Source: an uncultured Eubacteriales bacterium (GTDB taxonomy: Bacteria; Bacillota; Clostridia; Oscillospirales; Oscillospiraceae). Taken from it: 15,343 nucleotides of DNA. The DNA lies in contig URQA01000054.1 in the NCBI GenBank assembly GCA_900549885.1, forward strand, positions 1 through 15,343, read 5' to 3'. Shown piece by piece: positions 6,639-13,302 of the stretch (positions are counted from its first letter, which is position 1; every line of letters begins with the position of its first letter). The translations under genes were made by a program, and so were the position numbers. Under the pieces are notes generated by a model. The model was not told the origin of the DNA and searched no databases. It saw only the letters and a program-made list of their open reading frames with translations.

Positions 6639-6674
6639 GCTAAACCTTGGTATCAACACCCGGTTGGGTGATGA

Positions 6675-6680
6675 TATAAT
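6675..6680 (+). promoter_or_regulatory. -10 box at the left end of the insertion sequence
   Basis: A perfect TATAAT stands at the inferred left end with no good -35 at the right distance upstream in the linear form. In IS110 elements the -35 is known to be supplied by the right end when the element circularises. Confidence 0.5.
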
Positions 6681-6685
6681 CGCCT

Positions 6686-6870
6686 CATGCAGGCAGAGGA
6701 CCGCTTCTTTTCTCCTTGCGGTATATCCGCTTTAAGCAGCGTGCGGCCTCGCTCTTACAAGATTTCATTTATGAGCCGGATGCGGGAACACTTGTCCTCC
6801 GCCGATATCGAAGCAGGGTATGACTTGTAAGAAACATGAGGACTGCCTGTCACTATGACTTGAGGATGTG
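6686..6870 (+). ncRNA. Probable IS110 bridge RNA
   Basis: The non-coding left end of IS110-group elements encodes the bridge RNA that pairs with donor and target DNA. Here about 185 bases lie between TATAAT and the transposase start. They can form an 8-base perfect long-range stem, CTTACAAG at 6754-6761 with CTTGTAAG at 6824-6831, enclosing a smaller GCGG/CCGC stem-loop (about 6782-6803). A CCGC/GCGG stem is possible at 6728-6745, and TATGACTTG occurs twice (6819-6827 and 6854-6862). Size and position match the known class. The guide loops cannot be assigned without the target sequence. Confidence 0.5.
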
Positions 6871-6875
6871 GTGGT

Positions 6876-8063
6876 ATGTTTATCGTCGGGATCGATGTAG
6901 CCAAGCGGAATCACGAGGTCACGGTCATTACCTCAGCGGGGCAGGTGGTGTGCAAAGGGTTTCGCATTTCCAATACCTGCACCGGATACAACCGCATGAT
7001 GGAGCGGCTTGGGAAGCTGACCAACCTCAAGAGTCAGTTCATCTTTGCTATGGAGTCTACCGCTCACTATTGGTTGGCCCTGTACACTCGTCTCAAGAAA
7101 GATGGTCACCAGGTCGTTATACTGAACCCCATCCAGACACACACCATGCGGGAGATGTTTCTCCGCAAATCAAAAACTGATGCAAAGGACTCTTTGGTTA
7201 TTGCGGAGGTCATCCGCTTTGGCCGCTACGCAGCCAGCGATGTTCCACAAGAAAAACTGTTGGCACTGAAGGAACTGTGCCGCAACCGCGCTTACCTGAT
7301 GGACATGGCCAGCGATCTGAAACGGAAGGCCGTTGCGATCCTGGACCGTGTCTTTCCAGAGTATGAAACACTGTTTGATTCCGCCTTTTGCAAGACATCC
7401 CTGGCTGTGCTGGCGAAATATCCCACGCCGGATAAGTTGTCCAGGGTCCAGTTGGGAAAGCTGACCGAAGTACTCCAAAAGAGCAGCAATGGGCGGTTTG
7501 GAGAGTGGAAGGCTCGCGAAATCAAAGAACTGGCTCACGGCAGCTTTGGTGTTGCGGATTGTGAGGGTGTCTACTCCACTCTGATCCAGCTGTTCTTGGA
7601 ACAGATCCATACCCTTCTGGAAACTTGCAGTTCACTGGAAAGGCAAATCAATGAACTGCTTCTGCAGTTTGACACTACACTCACCACGATCCCCGGCGTC
7701 GGTACGCTCCTGGCGGCCACGATCCTCAGCGAGATCGGTGACATCTCCCGGTTCTCATCCGCAGATAAGCTGGCTGCGTATATAGGCGTAGACCCGGCTG
7801 TAAACCAATCCGGTGAATTTGTGGGTTCACATGTCCATATGTCCAAGCGAGGCTCCCCCTATTTACGCAGAGCAGTTTGGATGGCCTCTATGATCGCGGT
7901 CCAGCGTGATCCCATGTTCAAGGCATATTATGAGAAAAAAGCCTCCGAGGGGCTGCGCTACATGAACATCATTGGCCATGTGACAAAAAAGATGACCGCT
8001 GTCATCTATGCCATTATGCGGGACAACAAGGCCTATGTGCCTGTTATGCCTGTTGTGGCGTAA
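6876..8063 (+). CDS. IS110-family transposase (DEDD/serine recombinase)
   Basis: A 395-residue protein of usual family length, with an ATG start and GAGG 10 bases upstream. The N-terminal RuvC-like DEDD domain shows D7 (GIDVAK), E60 (AMESTAHYW), and D102 and D105 (SKTDAKDS). A coiled middle follows. The C-terminal Tnp domain contains TTIPGVGTLLAATILSEIGD near 271-289 and SKRGSPYLRRA near 323-333, with S327 the probable nucleophilic serine. It moves its element by RNA-guided recombination without long terminal repeats. The frame is intact with all catalytic residues, so the insertion sequence may be active. It interrupts the middle of the larger integrative element. Confidence 0.93.
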   Translation: MFIVGIDVAKRNHEVTVITSAGQVVCKGFRISNTCTGYNRMMERLGKLTNLKSQFIFAMESTAHYWLALYTRLKKDGHQVVILNPIQTHTMREMFLRKSKTDAKDSLVIAEVIRFGRYAASDVPQEKLLALKELCRNRAYLMDMASDLKRKAVAILDRVFPEYETLFDSAFCKTSLAVLAKYPTPDKLSRVQLGKLTEVLQKSSNGRFGEWKAREIKELAHGSFGVADCEGVYSTLIQLFLEQIHTLLETCSSLERQINELLLQFDTTLTTIPGVGTLLAATILSEIGDISRFSSADKLAAYIGVDPAVNQSGEFVGSHVHMSKRGSPYLRRAVWMASMIAVQRDPMFKAYYEKKASEGLRYMNIIGHVTKKMTAVIYAIMRDNKAYVPVMPVVA

Positions 8064-8086
8064 CGGAGGGGCATTGTCTCTTCCAG

Positions 8087-8105
8087 GCCCACTCAAAGTG
8101 GGTCC
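8087..8105 (+). repeat. Hairpin in the tail of the insertion sequence
   Basis: GGCCCACT pairs with AGTGGGTC (one G-T pair) around a CAA loop, 24 bases after the transposase stop. There is no immediate T-run. It could slow or end transposase transcription or belong to the recombination end. Its 3' arm contains the AAAGTGGGTCC motif found twice more downstream. Confidence 0.45.
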
Positions 8106-8549
8106 GGCTTTCTGTACCGTTTTTCATCTCGCAAGCATTCACTTTACCTGTATATTTTTTGCTTGACAAACACATAGCCGGCTGCTTTTTCTTTCGTCCC
8201 CCGGTTCACTTCCAGAAACATGGAAATCTGCCGACGAAAGTGGGTCCAATCGTTGTGGGGAAACCTCATGTCATCTTGTCATTTGGAGAGGACGGAAAAG
8301 ACGGGTGTGGGGTGTCTTGACATTTCGCTACACAGCTCCGGCAAGGGCCGGAAACGGGGGGCGTGGGCACGGATGCTGCCCCGTCCCCATTCGCCCCACA
8401 CAGTGGCTCACACGGCCAAACGGGGCGGTTCTTTCTCCGCCCGCTGGGAGACGAAGTTCTCTTTGTCAACAGCATCGCGATCCCGGTATTGAGTGGACGT
8501 GCATTTCCTCTCTCTGCCCTTCGGCCCTCGGGCCGGCAAAAGTGGGTCC
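8095..8549 (+). repeat. Three copies of AAAGTGGGTCC
   Basis: The exact 11-mer occurs at 8095-8105, 8237-8247 and 8539-8549. Copies 1 and 3 stay similar beyond it (CGG, then CTT and CTG). The first copy is inside the inferred insertion sequence and the others outside it. An 11-mer is not expected three times in 455 bases by chance. Confidence 0.55.
8163..8168 (+). promoter_or_regulatory. -35 box at the right end of the insertion sequence
   Basis: A perfect TTGACA points outward at the right end with no -10 in the flanking DNA at 17 bases. With the TATAAT at the left end it would form a full promoter in the excised circle. Confidence 0.5.
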
Positions 8550-8843
8550 GGGCTTCTGCCCGGAGCTGCGCCCGGCGTATAGCCGGCCGCGATGCTTGCC
8601 CCACCCGAGGGTGGGTAAAACCGTCTCTCCAGCCGTTTGCTGCCGACGGTCCCAGTTAATCTATCGCACCGCAGCGAGACGCAGCAATTTCATTTTCCCT
8701 GCTTATTCTTTTACCCTTTGAAAAAGGGCCAGGAGGGAAATCCTCCGTTCCAAAACAATGGGGAACAACCGCCCAAATCCGGCCTGTACCCGCTGGGAGG
8801 GGGCAGGGACTCTGTCCTACCCCGAAGGGGGCCACACAGCGGC
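8178..8843. other. Non-coding, hairpin-rich stretch
   Basis: About 670 bases in which no open frame shows a recognisable domain, a good ribosome site or consistent codon use. It contains two of three copies of AAAGTGGGTCC, a run of four short GC-rich hairpins (8522-8615), a smaller CCCTT/AAGGG hairpin near 8712, and a GTGT...ACAC dyad around CTTGACATTTCGCT near 8318. Its place beside decayed mobile-element genes makes an old transfer or replication origin conceivable, but I see no signature I could name with confidence. Confidence 0.35.
8522..8615. repeat. Cluster of four small GC-rich hairpins
   Basis: CGGCC/GGCCG at 8522-8535 (CTCG loop), CCGGGC/GCCCGG at 8548-8563 (TTCT loop), CCGGC/GCCGG at 8572-8586 (GTATA loop) and CCCACC/GGTGGG at 8600-8615 (CGAG loop), each with a perfect stem and a tight loop. 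Such series occur at transfer origins and replication origins, but no nick site or partner gene is seen. Confidence 0.5.
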
Positions 8844-9149
8844 TTACAGGCGGTCATGCGGGGCTTTCCAGCTCCCTCCAGTGCTTCGCCACATGCGGCG
8901 CTCTGCAGCCAACTCATACTTTTTCAACTGCCAGATGTGCTTGCGCACCGTATGTTCGTTCATGCCCACTGCCTCGCCGATGGTTCGGATGCTGAACCAG
9001 CACTGGTGGGCCTTTTGACTTTCGCATCGCCGCGGGAAACTGTACACCGACAGTTTGCCTGCATTGAGTCCCAGGAGAAACCCTTTATTGGGCAGAGAGA
9101 AAAAATCCCTTGTCCACTGTGCTTGCTGTGCCTCGGCGTACTTACGGAT
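8844..9149 (-). pseudogene. Decayed helix-turn-helix protein of a mobile element
   Basis: The frame encodes RKYAEAQQAQWTRDFFSLPN, then SIRTIGEAVGMNEHTVRKHI and WQLKKYEL, a clear winged or simple helix-turn-helix of the type found in Firmicute conjugative and mobilisable elements. The expected start position reads ATC at 9149-9147, perhaps a lost ATG. The C-terminal part after the DNA-binding domain is replaced by about 20 unrelated residues and a stop, so only about 100 residues of what is usually a longer protein remain. It overlaps the end of the fragment upstream, as genes of one operon do. Probably not functional. Confidence 0.55.
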
Positions 9150-9309
9150 GGACAGGGCCCTCCACGAACCACTCCTGGAAATAGTCTTTGTACGCAACCA
9201 GCACCGTTTTCAAGACGTTGTCCAAAAACTGCAGGTCCTCCTTCCGCTTGACGAAATTGCTTCCGGCGATGCCGGCGAAATGCAGAGGAGCCTGCGGATA
9301 TCCATGGGG
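9142..9309 (-). pseudogene. C-terminal fragment of an unidentified mobile-element gene
   Basis: A 55-codon open stretch ends at the TAA at 9144-9142. Its product resembles a real protein tail: PHGYPQAPLHFAG, then NFVKRKEDLQFLDNVLKTV and YKDYFQEWFVEG. There is no start codon with a ribosome site, and an in-frame stop lies directly upstream (9312-9310), so the N-terminal part is gone. The break coincides with the change to the AT-rich region upstream of the importer operon, suggesting that this operon's arrival or a deletion truncated the gene. Function not recognised. Confidence 0.45.
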
Positions 9310-9468
9310 TCACATTCACACTCGAAATTGTAAATTACGTGTAAAACAGCAATTAAAATTGTGCAAAATATCCAAATTTTGAGCGATTATTCACAATTTG
9401 TTCATATTTTTGCGTGGGATGGATGTTACCATGAGGGGGCAAAAATCATGGATAAGAAAGGATATGGA
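9310..9468 (+). promoter_or_regulatory. AT-rich upstream region of the importer operon
   Basis: The base composition changes sharply from the GC-rich flank. Several dyads are visible: TTACGTGTAA near 9334, CAAT-TAAA-ATTG near 9350, and CAAAAT/ATTTTG around 9363-9380. These would suit a regulator site near a promoter. Candidate boxes such as TTGTAA or TAAAAT do not have good spacing, so I do not name a promoter. Confidence 0.4.
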
Positions 9469-10548
9469 ATGATGAAAAAACTGTGGTGTTTGCTTTTGTG
9501 CGCGATGTTCGTGCTAACAGGATGTTCTTCCAACACGACCGGAACGGCCGATTCGGAGACAGAGACCAATCAGACGGCCGACGTGGAAGAGGAAGGCCCC
9601 AGCATGGAGGAACAGGCAGCTGAGCCGCTGACTGTCTACCTGAACGACTTTGATTCGGTGATCCCCGACCTTTTCAAGGAAAAGACCGGTTACGATGTGG
9701 AAGTTGTTGTGGGCAACGGCGCCGAGACCATGTCCCGGATCGAAGCGGAAAAATCCAACCCCCAGTGGGACGTGGTGTGGATGGACTCTATGTATGACAT
9801 CTACAACCTGGATCTGGGCGGCCAGTTGATGACCGACGTGGAGATTGAAAACGCCAGCGGGCTCACGCCTGAGTTCAGCGCGCTGGTCCCCGAGGACAAG
9901 TGCTTCTATCCCACCGGAGCACATTCCGCCGGTGTCCTGGTGTACCGCAATGACGTGTGGAGCGAGGAGGACGCCCCCAAGTCTTACGCCGATCTGACCG
10001 ACCCGAAGTATGCGGGTGCGGTTGCCATGGCCGACCCCGGCGTCGCCGCGCCGGCCTATCCTCTGGCGGCTTACTTCATGGATACCCTGGGCATGGAGGG
10101 CGGCCAGGAGTTCTTTACCATGCTGTTTGAGCAGGGCCTGAAGGTCTATCCCAAGAACCCGCAGGTGGTGGAGGCCCTGGCCTCCGGCGAGGCCACCATC
10201 GCCATGTTGCAGGAATCCAACGCCTATGCCATGATCGCCGACGGTGAGCCCATCACCATTGTGTGGCCCGAGGAGGGCGCGGCTGCCTCTACCCGTGTTG
10301 CTGCCATCTGCAAGTCTACCGACCAGCCCGACATTGCGAAGGCGTTTGTTGAATTCCTTCTCGATCCCGAGGTCCAGCAGGAGCTCATCGATACCGGTGA
10401 CGAGGCGTACTTTACCCCCTCCGTGGAGGGTGTGACCGCAAAGCCGGACCGTGAGCCCAACCCCACCCTGGTGGCGGCAGATGTCCAGTTCGGCGCCGAG
10501 AACGAAGCGGACATCAAGGCCTGGTTCGCTGACTATTCTGCACAGTGA
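9469..10548 (+). CDS. Lipoprotein receptor of an iron/phosphonate-type ABC importer
   Basis: A 359-residue extracellular solute-binding protein. It starts MMKKLWCLLLCAMF with lipobox LTGC (C19), so it is anchored to the membrane by a lipid. The next 45 residues are an acidic Ser/Thr/Glu linker. The mature domain follows the FbpA/AfuA/PhnS class: LTVYLNDFDSVIPDLFKEKT (lobe 1), WDVVWMDSM, the ADLTDPKYAGAVAMADP hinge, and FVEFLLDPEVQQELI near the end. The ATG at 9469 has AAAGGA 6 bases upstream; an in-frame ATG at 9448 with GAGGGGG is also possible and adds 7 residues. Relatives bind ferric iron, 2-aminoethylphosphonate, thiamine or sugar phosphates; the ligand here is unknown. First gene of a four-gene operon. 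Confidence 0.85.
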   Translation: MMKKLWCLLLCAMFVLTGCSSNTTGTADSETETNQTADVEEEGPSMEEQAAEPLTVYLNDFDSVIPDLFKEKTGYDVEVVVGNGAETMSRIEAEKSNPQWDVVWMDSMYDIYNLDLGGQLMTDVEIENASGLTPEFSALVPEDKCFYPTGAHSAGVLVYRNDVWSEEDAPKSYADLTDPKYAGAVAMADPGVAAPAYPLAAYFMDTLGMEGGQEFFTMLFEQGLKVYPKNPQVVEALASGEATIAMLQESNAYAMIADGEPITIVWPEEGAAASTRVAAICKSTDQPDIAKAFVEFLLDPEVQQELIDTGDEAYFTPSVEGVTAKPDREPNPTLVAADVQFGAENEADIKAWFADYSAQ

Positions 10549-12227
10549 TGAAAAACAGTGAATCGCGGATCAGCAACGGAGTTTTTGCGATTTTATTCAT
10601 ATTAGTACTGCTGCCTTTGGCAGCAGTACTTTTTCAAATCGTCTGCCCCGGTTTGGAGATCAGCAAATTCTCCCTGGAAAATATATCGATCCTTGGGGAC
10701 ATCTTTACCAGGCCCCTCTGGAGAAAAGCTCTCTTCAACTCTTTGGCTCTGGCGGGAGGCACCACGGTCTGCGGACTGATCGTTGCCGCTTTCCTGGCGT
10801 GGGTCCGGGTAAAGTATCGGTTCAAGGGCGCAAAGATGCTGGATCTTGCCGCCTGGGCCCTGATGATCATACCGAGTTTTATCCTGGCTCAGGGCTGGGT
10901 CTATTTCGCCTCCGGAAACGGCGTGGCAAAAGCCTGGCTGGGCCTTGACTGGATGAGCGGATTTGTGTTCTCCTATCCCGGCCTTGTGACCGTCATGACC
11001 CTGTGCAAGTGGCCCATGGCCTATATCACCATCAGGACCGCCCTGGAATGGGAGCCGGTCCGTCTCATGCATGCGGCAAGGATGAACGGCGCCTCCGGCT
11101 TTCAGGTATGGAGGGACATCCAGCTTCCGCTGATGCTGCCCGCCCTGTGCTCGGCGGCCATGCTCATCTTTATGGATACGGTGGGCGACTACGGTTTGTC
11201 CTCCACGATCACTGCGGTCTACTCCTATCCCACGCTGCCGTACACGATTTACTCGGCCATCTGTACATCTCCCGCGCGGTTCGATATGGCCGGCGTGCTG
11301 TCTCTGTGCCTGATGCTGCTCATCGTGCTGGCCATGTTCATCCAGTACAAGGCGCTGGGGGCGAAGCGATTTGACTTTCTGGACAACGGTACGCAGCAGG
11401 CGGTGCCCCAGCGCCTGAGCCGGGGCAGGAACGTCTGCCTCAGCGCCGTGGTCTGGATCTTTGTCCTAATCTCCATTGGCATCCCCGCCGTCTCCAGCCT
11501 GGTCATGTCCTTCTCCAGCGCCATCAGCCTCACCAAGTTCACCTTCACGCTGGAAAACTACAAGAATATCCTCTCCGCCGACAGCACCCTGCTGGTGGGA
11601 ATCGCCCACTCCCTGGGGCTGGCGGTGATCGCGGCGGTGATCGGGCTGGTGATCGCGTTCTGCTGCGCCTACGTCTTGACCTACGCCAAGACGCCGCTGA
11701 AGAAGGCCATTGATATGACCACGCTTGTGGCGATGGCCGTCCCCGGGATCGTGCTGGGTGTCGGATACATCTTTGTGTGGAACCAGAAATGGCTGGTCCC
11801 CATCGGACTGCACCTGTACGGAACGCCCGCGATCCTGGTGCTGGCAGTGGTGGCGGCAGCGATCCCGCTGATCAATCGAATCCTGGTGGCCGGCATGGCA
11901 AAAATCCCCGAATCGCTGTTGATCGCGGCGGAAATGCAGGGGGCGGGATTCTTTACGAAGATCAAAACGATCCTTCTGCCCCTTCTGCACAACAGCTCTG
12001 TGTCAGCGGTGCTGTCCGCGTTTGGCGGAAGCATCTTCAATCTTGCCATCACGACGATTTTGTATCCGCCCAACTGGGAGACATTACCGGTGTGGATCTC
12101 CGACTCGTATAACGATCTGAAATTCGGCGATGCCGCTGCGGCGACCATCGTCAGCGGCGTCTTCATCATTACGATCATGGCGCTGCTGGAAAGACTTCTC
12201 AATATGAGAAAAGCAAGGAAGGGGTGA
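10548..12227 (+). CDS. Fused double permease of the ABC importer (FbpB type)
   Basis: A 559-residue membrane protein made of two consecutive permease domains, as in FbpB/AfuB and many phosphonate importers. Each half has its own cytoplasmic EAA-type coupling loop: EPVRLMHAARMNGASGFQVW near 169-188 and PESLLIAAEMQGAGFFTKIK near 454-473. Residues about 272-300 form the polar linker between the halves. The ATG at 10548 overlaps the receptor's TGA stop by one base (TGATG) with no separate ribosome site, so translation is probably coupled. It forms the membrane channel with the ATPase gene that starts 10 bases after its stop. Confidence 0.88.
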   Translation: MKNSESRISNGVFAILFILVLLPLAAVLFQIVCPGLEISKFSLENISILGDIFTRPLWRKALFNSLALAGGTTVCGLIVAAFLAWVRVKYRFKGAKMLDLAAWALMIIPSFILAQGWVYFASGNGVAKAWLGLDWMSGFVFSYPGLVTVMTLCKWPMAYITIRTALEWEPVRLMHAARMNGASGFQVWRDIQLPLMLPALCSAAMLIFMDTVGDYGLSSTITAVYSYPTLPYTIYSAICTSPARFDMAGVLSLCLMLLIVLAMFIQYKALGAKRFDFLDNGTQQAVPQRLSRGRNVCLSAVVWIFVLISIGIPAVSSLVMSFSSAISLTKFTFTLENYKNILSADSTLLVGIAHSLGLAVIAAVIGLVIAFCCAYVLTYAKTPLKKAIDMTTLVAMAVPGIVLGVGYIFVWNQKWLVPIGLHLYGTPAILVLAVVAAAIPLINRILVAGMAKIPESLLIAAEMQGAGFFTKIKTILLPLLHNSSVSAVLSAFGGSIFNLAITTILYPPNWETLPVWISDSYNDLKFGDAAAATIVSGVFIITIMALLERLLNMRKARKG

Positions 12228-12237
12228 CCAGGATTCT

Positions 12238-13302
12238 ATGGAAACGATCCTAAAACTCGATCAAATTCATAAAAGCTACGGAAAAAAAGAAGTCCTGAAG
12301 GGTGTTTCCCTGGATGTCCAGAAAGGGGAGATCATCTCTGTGCTGGGCCCCTCCGGCTGCGGGAAGTCTACACTTTTGAACATCATCGCTGGGATTCTTC
12401 CCATCAACAGCGGGCATGTTCTGCTGAACGGTGTGGAAGTCACTTCCCCCAACAAAATCGTCCCCATCGAAAAAAGAGATCTGAATATGGTGTTCCAGGA
12501 CTTCGCTCTGTGGCCCCATATGACCGCCAGGGAAAATATCCTGTACGGCCTGAAGCTCAGAAAAGCCACCAGACAGGAACAGGAGGAGAACCTGCAGAAA
12601 ATGGTGGATTTGCTCCACCTCAACGGCCTGATGGACCAATATCCGGCGGAACTGTCCGGTGGGCAACAGCAGCGGGTGGCGATCGCCAGAGCTCTCATCA
12701 TGTCTCCTTCCATCATCCTGTTGGATGAACCGCTGTGCAACCTGGATGTCCAGCTGCGCATTGAAATGCGCACCGAAATGGCGCAGATCTTTCGAGAGCT
12801 GAAGACAACAGTTTTCCATGTGACCCATGACCCGTCTGAGGCGTTTGCCATGGCCGACCAGATCGTTGTCATGAACGACGGGAAAATCGACCAGATCGCA
12901 ACACCGGAGGCATGCTACCGGCGGCCGGCCACAGCGGTGGTCGCCGGCCTGCTGGGCGCGGGCAATCATATCAGCGGCAGTGCGGGCAAAAGCGACGGCG
13001 AATATACAGAGGCACGCATCGCAGGCACTCAGGTGAGAGCACTGAACTTTGCATCCGGCAGCAGTTTGTCTTTATATTTCAGGGCAGAAGACGCTGCATA
13101 CAGCGACACGGAACGGCCCAACAGCATTCCAGTCCAGGTCGTGATGCCTACATTTGAAGGCGGAATATACCGTATGAAGGCCAAAACACAGGATGGCGAG
13201 GAGGTCACGTTTCTGCACACATCCAATCTGAACAAAGGCCAGAAGGGGTATCTTTCCATCGAGCCCGATCAATTATACGTATATGACCGAACTGGAGCTT
13301 AA
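12238..13302 (+). CDS. ATP-binding subunit of the ABC importer
   Basis: A 354-residue ATPase of the FbpC/PotA class. Motifs: Walker A GPSGCGKST at 37-45, Q-loop Q87 (VFQDFALWP), signature LSGGQQQR at 139-146, Walker B IILLDEP with E164, D-loop CNLD (the usual first residue is Ser) and H-loop H197 (HVTHDPSEA). Residues after about 230 form the TOBE-like regulatory domain (SLSLYFRAEDA, PVQVVMPTFEGGIYRMKAKT). It powers uptake through the double permease. Start ATG at 12238 with AGGA close by and AAGGAAGGGG further upstream. Its last 20 bases overlap the next gene, binding the two together in translation. Confidence 0.92.
   Translation: METILKLDQIHKSYGKKEVLKGVSLDVQKGEIISVLGPSGCGKSTLLNIIAGILPINSGHVLLNGVEVTSPNKIVPIEKRDLNMVFQDFALWPHMTARENILYGLKLRKATRQEQEENLQKMVDLLHLNGLMDQYPAELSGGQQQRVAIARALIMSPSIILLDEPLCNLDVQLRIEMRTEMAQIFRELKTTVFHVTHDPSEAFAMADQIVVMNDGKIDQIATPEACYRRPATAVVAGLLGAGNHISGSAGKSDGEYTEARIAGTQVRALNFASGSSLSLYFRAEDAAYSDTERPNSIPVQVVMPTFEGGIYRMKAKTQDGEEVTFLHTSNLNKGQKGYLSIEPDQLYVYDRTGA

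Larger units (their letters stand above)
6338..6666. other. Unassigned stretch between the 103-residue gene and the insertion sequence
   Basis: About 330 bases with no gene I can support. Short open frames exist on both strands but lack ribosome sites and recognisable domains. The stretch holds two strong dyads, listed separately, and ends at the inferred left edge of the insertion sequence. It may be the remains of an older gene interrupted or eroded after that insertion. Confidence 0.4.
6667..8177 (+). mobile_element. IS110-family insertion sequence (edges approximate)
   Basis: The unit contains an intact IS110-type transposase, about 200 bases of structured non-coding DNA in front, and a short tail. 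IS110 elements have no long terminal repeats, so the ends are inferred. A TATAAT at 6675-6680 near the left edge and a TTGACA at 8163-8168 near the right edge would be 17 bases apart if base 8177 joined base 6667 in the excised circle. Joining at the shared dinucleotide TG (8183-8184 with 6672-6673) also gives 17, so the true edge may differ by several bases. Size is about 1.5 kb, typical of the family. Confidence 0.6.

Noticed and set aside
6459..6671. 70-codon plus-strand open frame between the 103-residue gene and the insertion sequence
   Set aside because: No ribosome site, TTG start, no recognisable domain, and it runs through the two dyads.
8266..9251. Several open frames on both strands in the non-coding stretch
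   Set aside because: GC-rich DNA gives long open frames by chance; none has a ribosome site or domain, except the helix-turn-helix remnant that is annotated separately.
9361..9447. Upstream extension of the receptor gene from 9361
   Set aside because: It would put about 35 residues before the lipoprotein signal and has no ribosome site; the DNA there is AT-rich like a promoter region.
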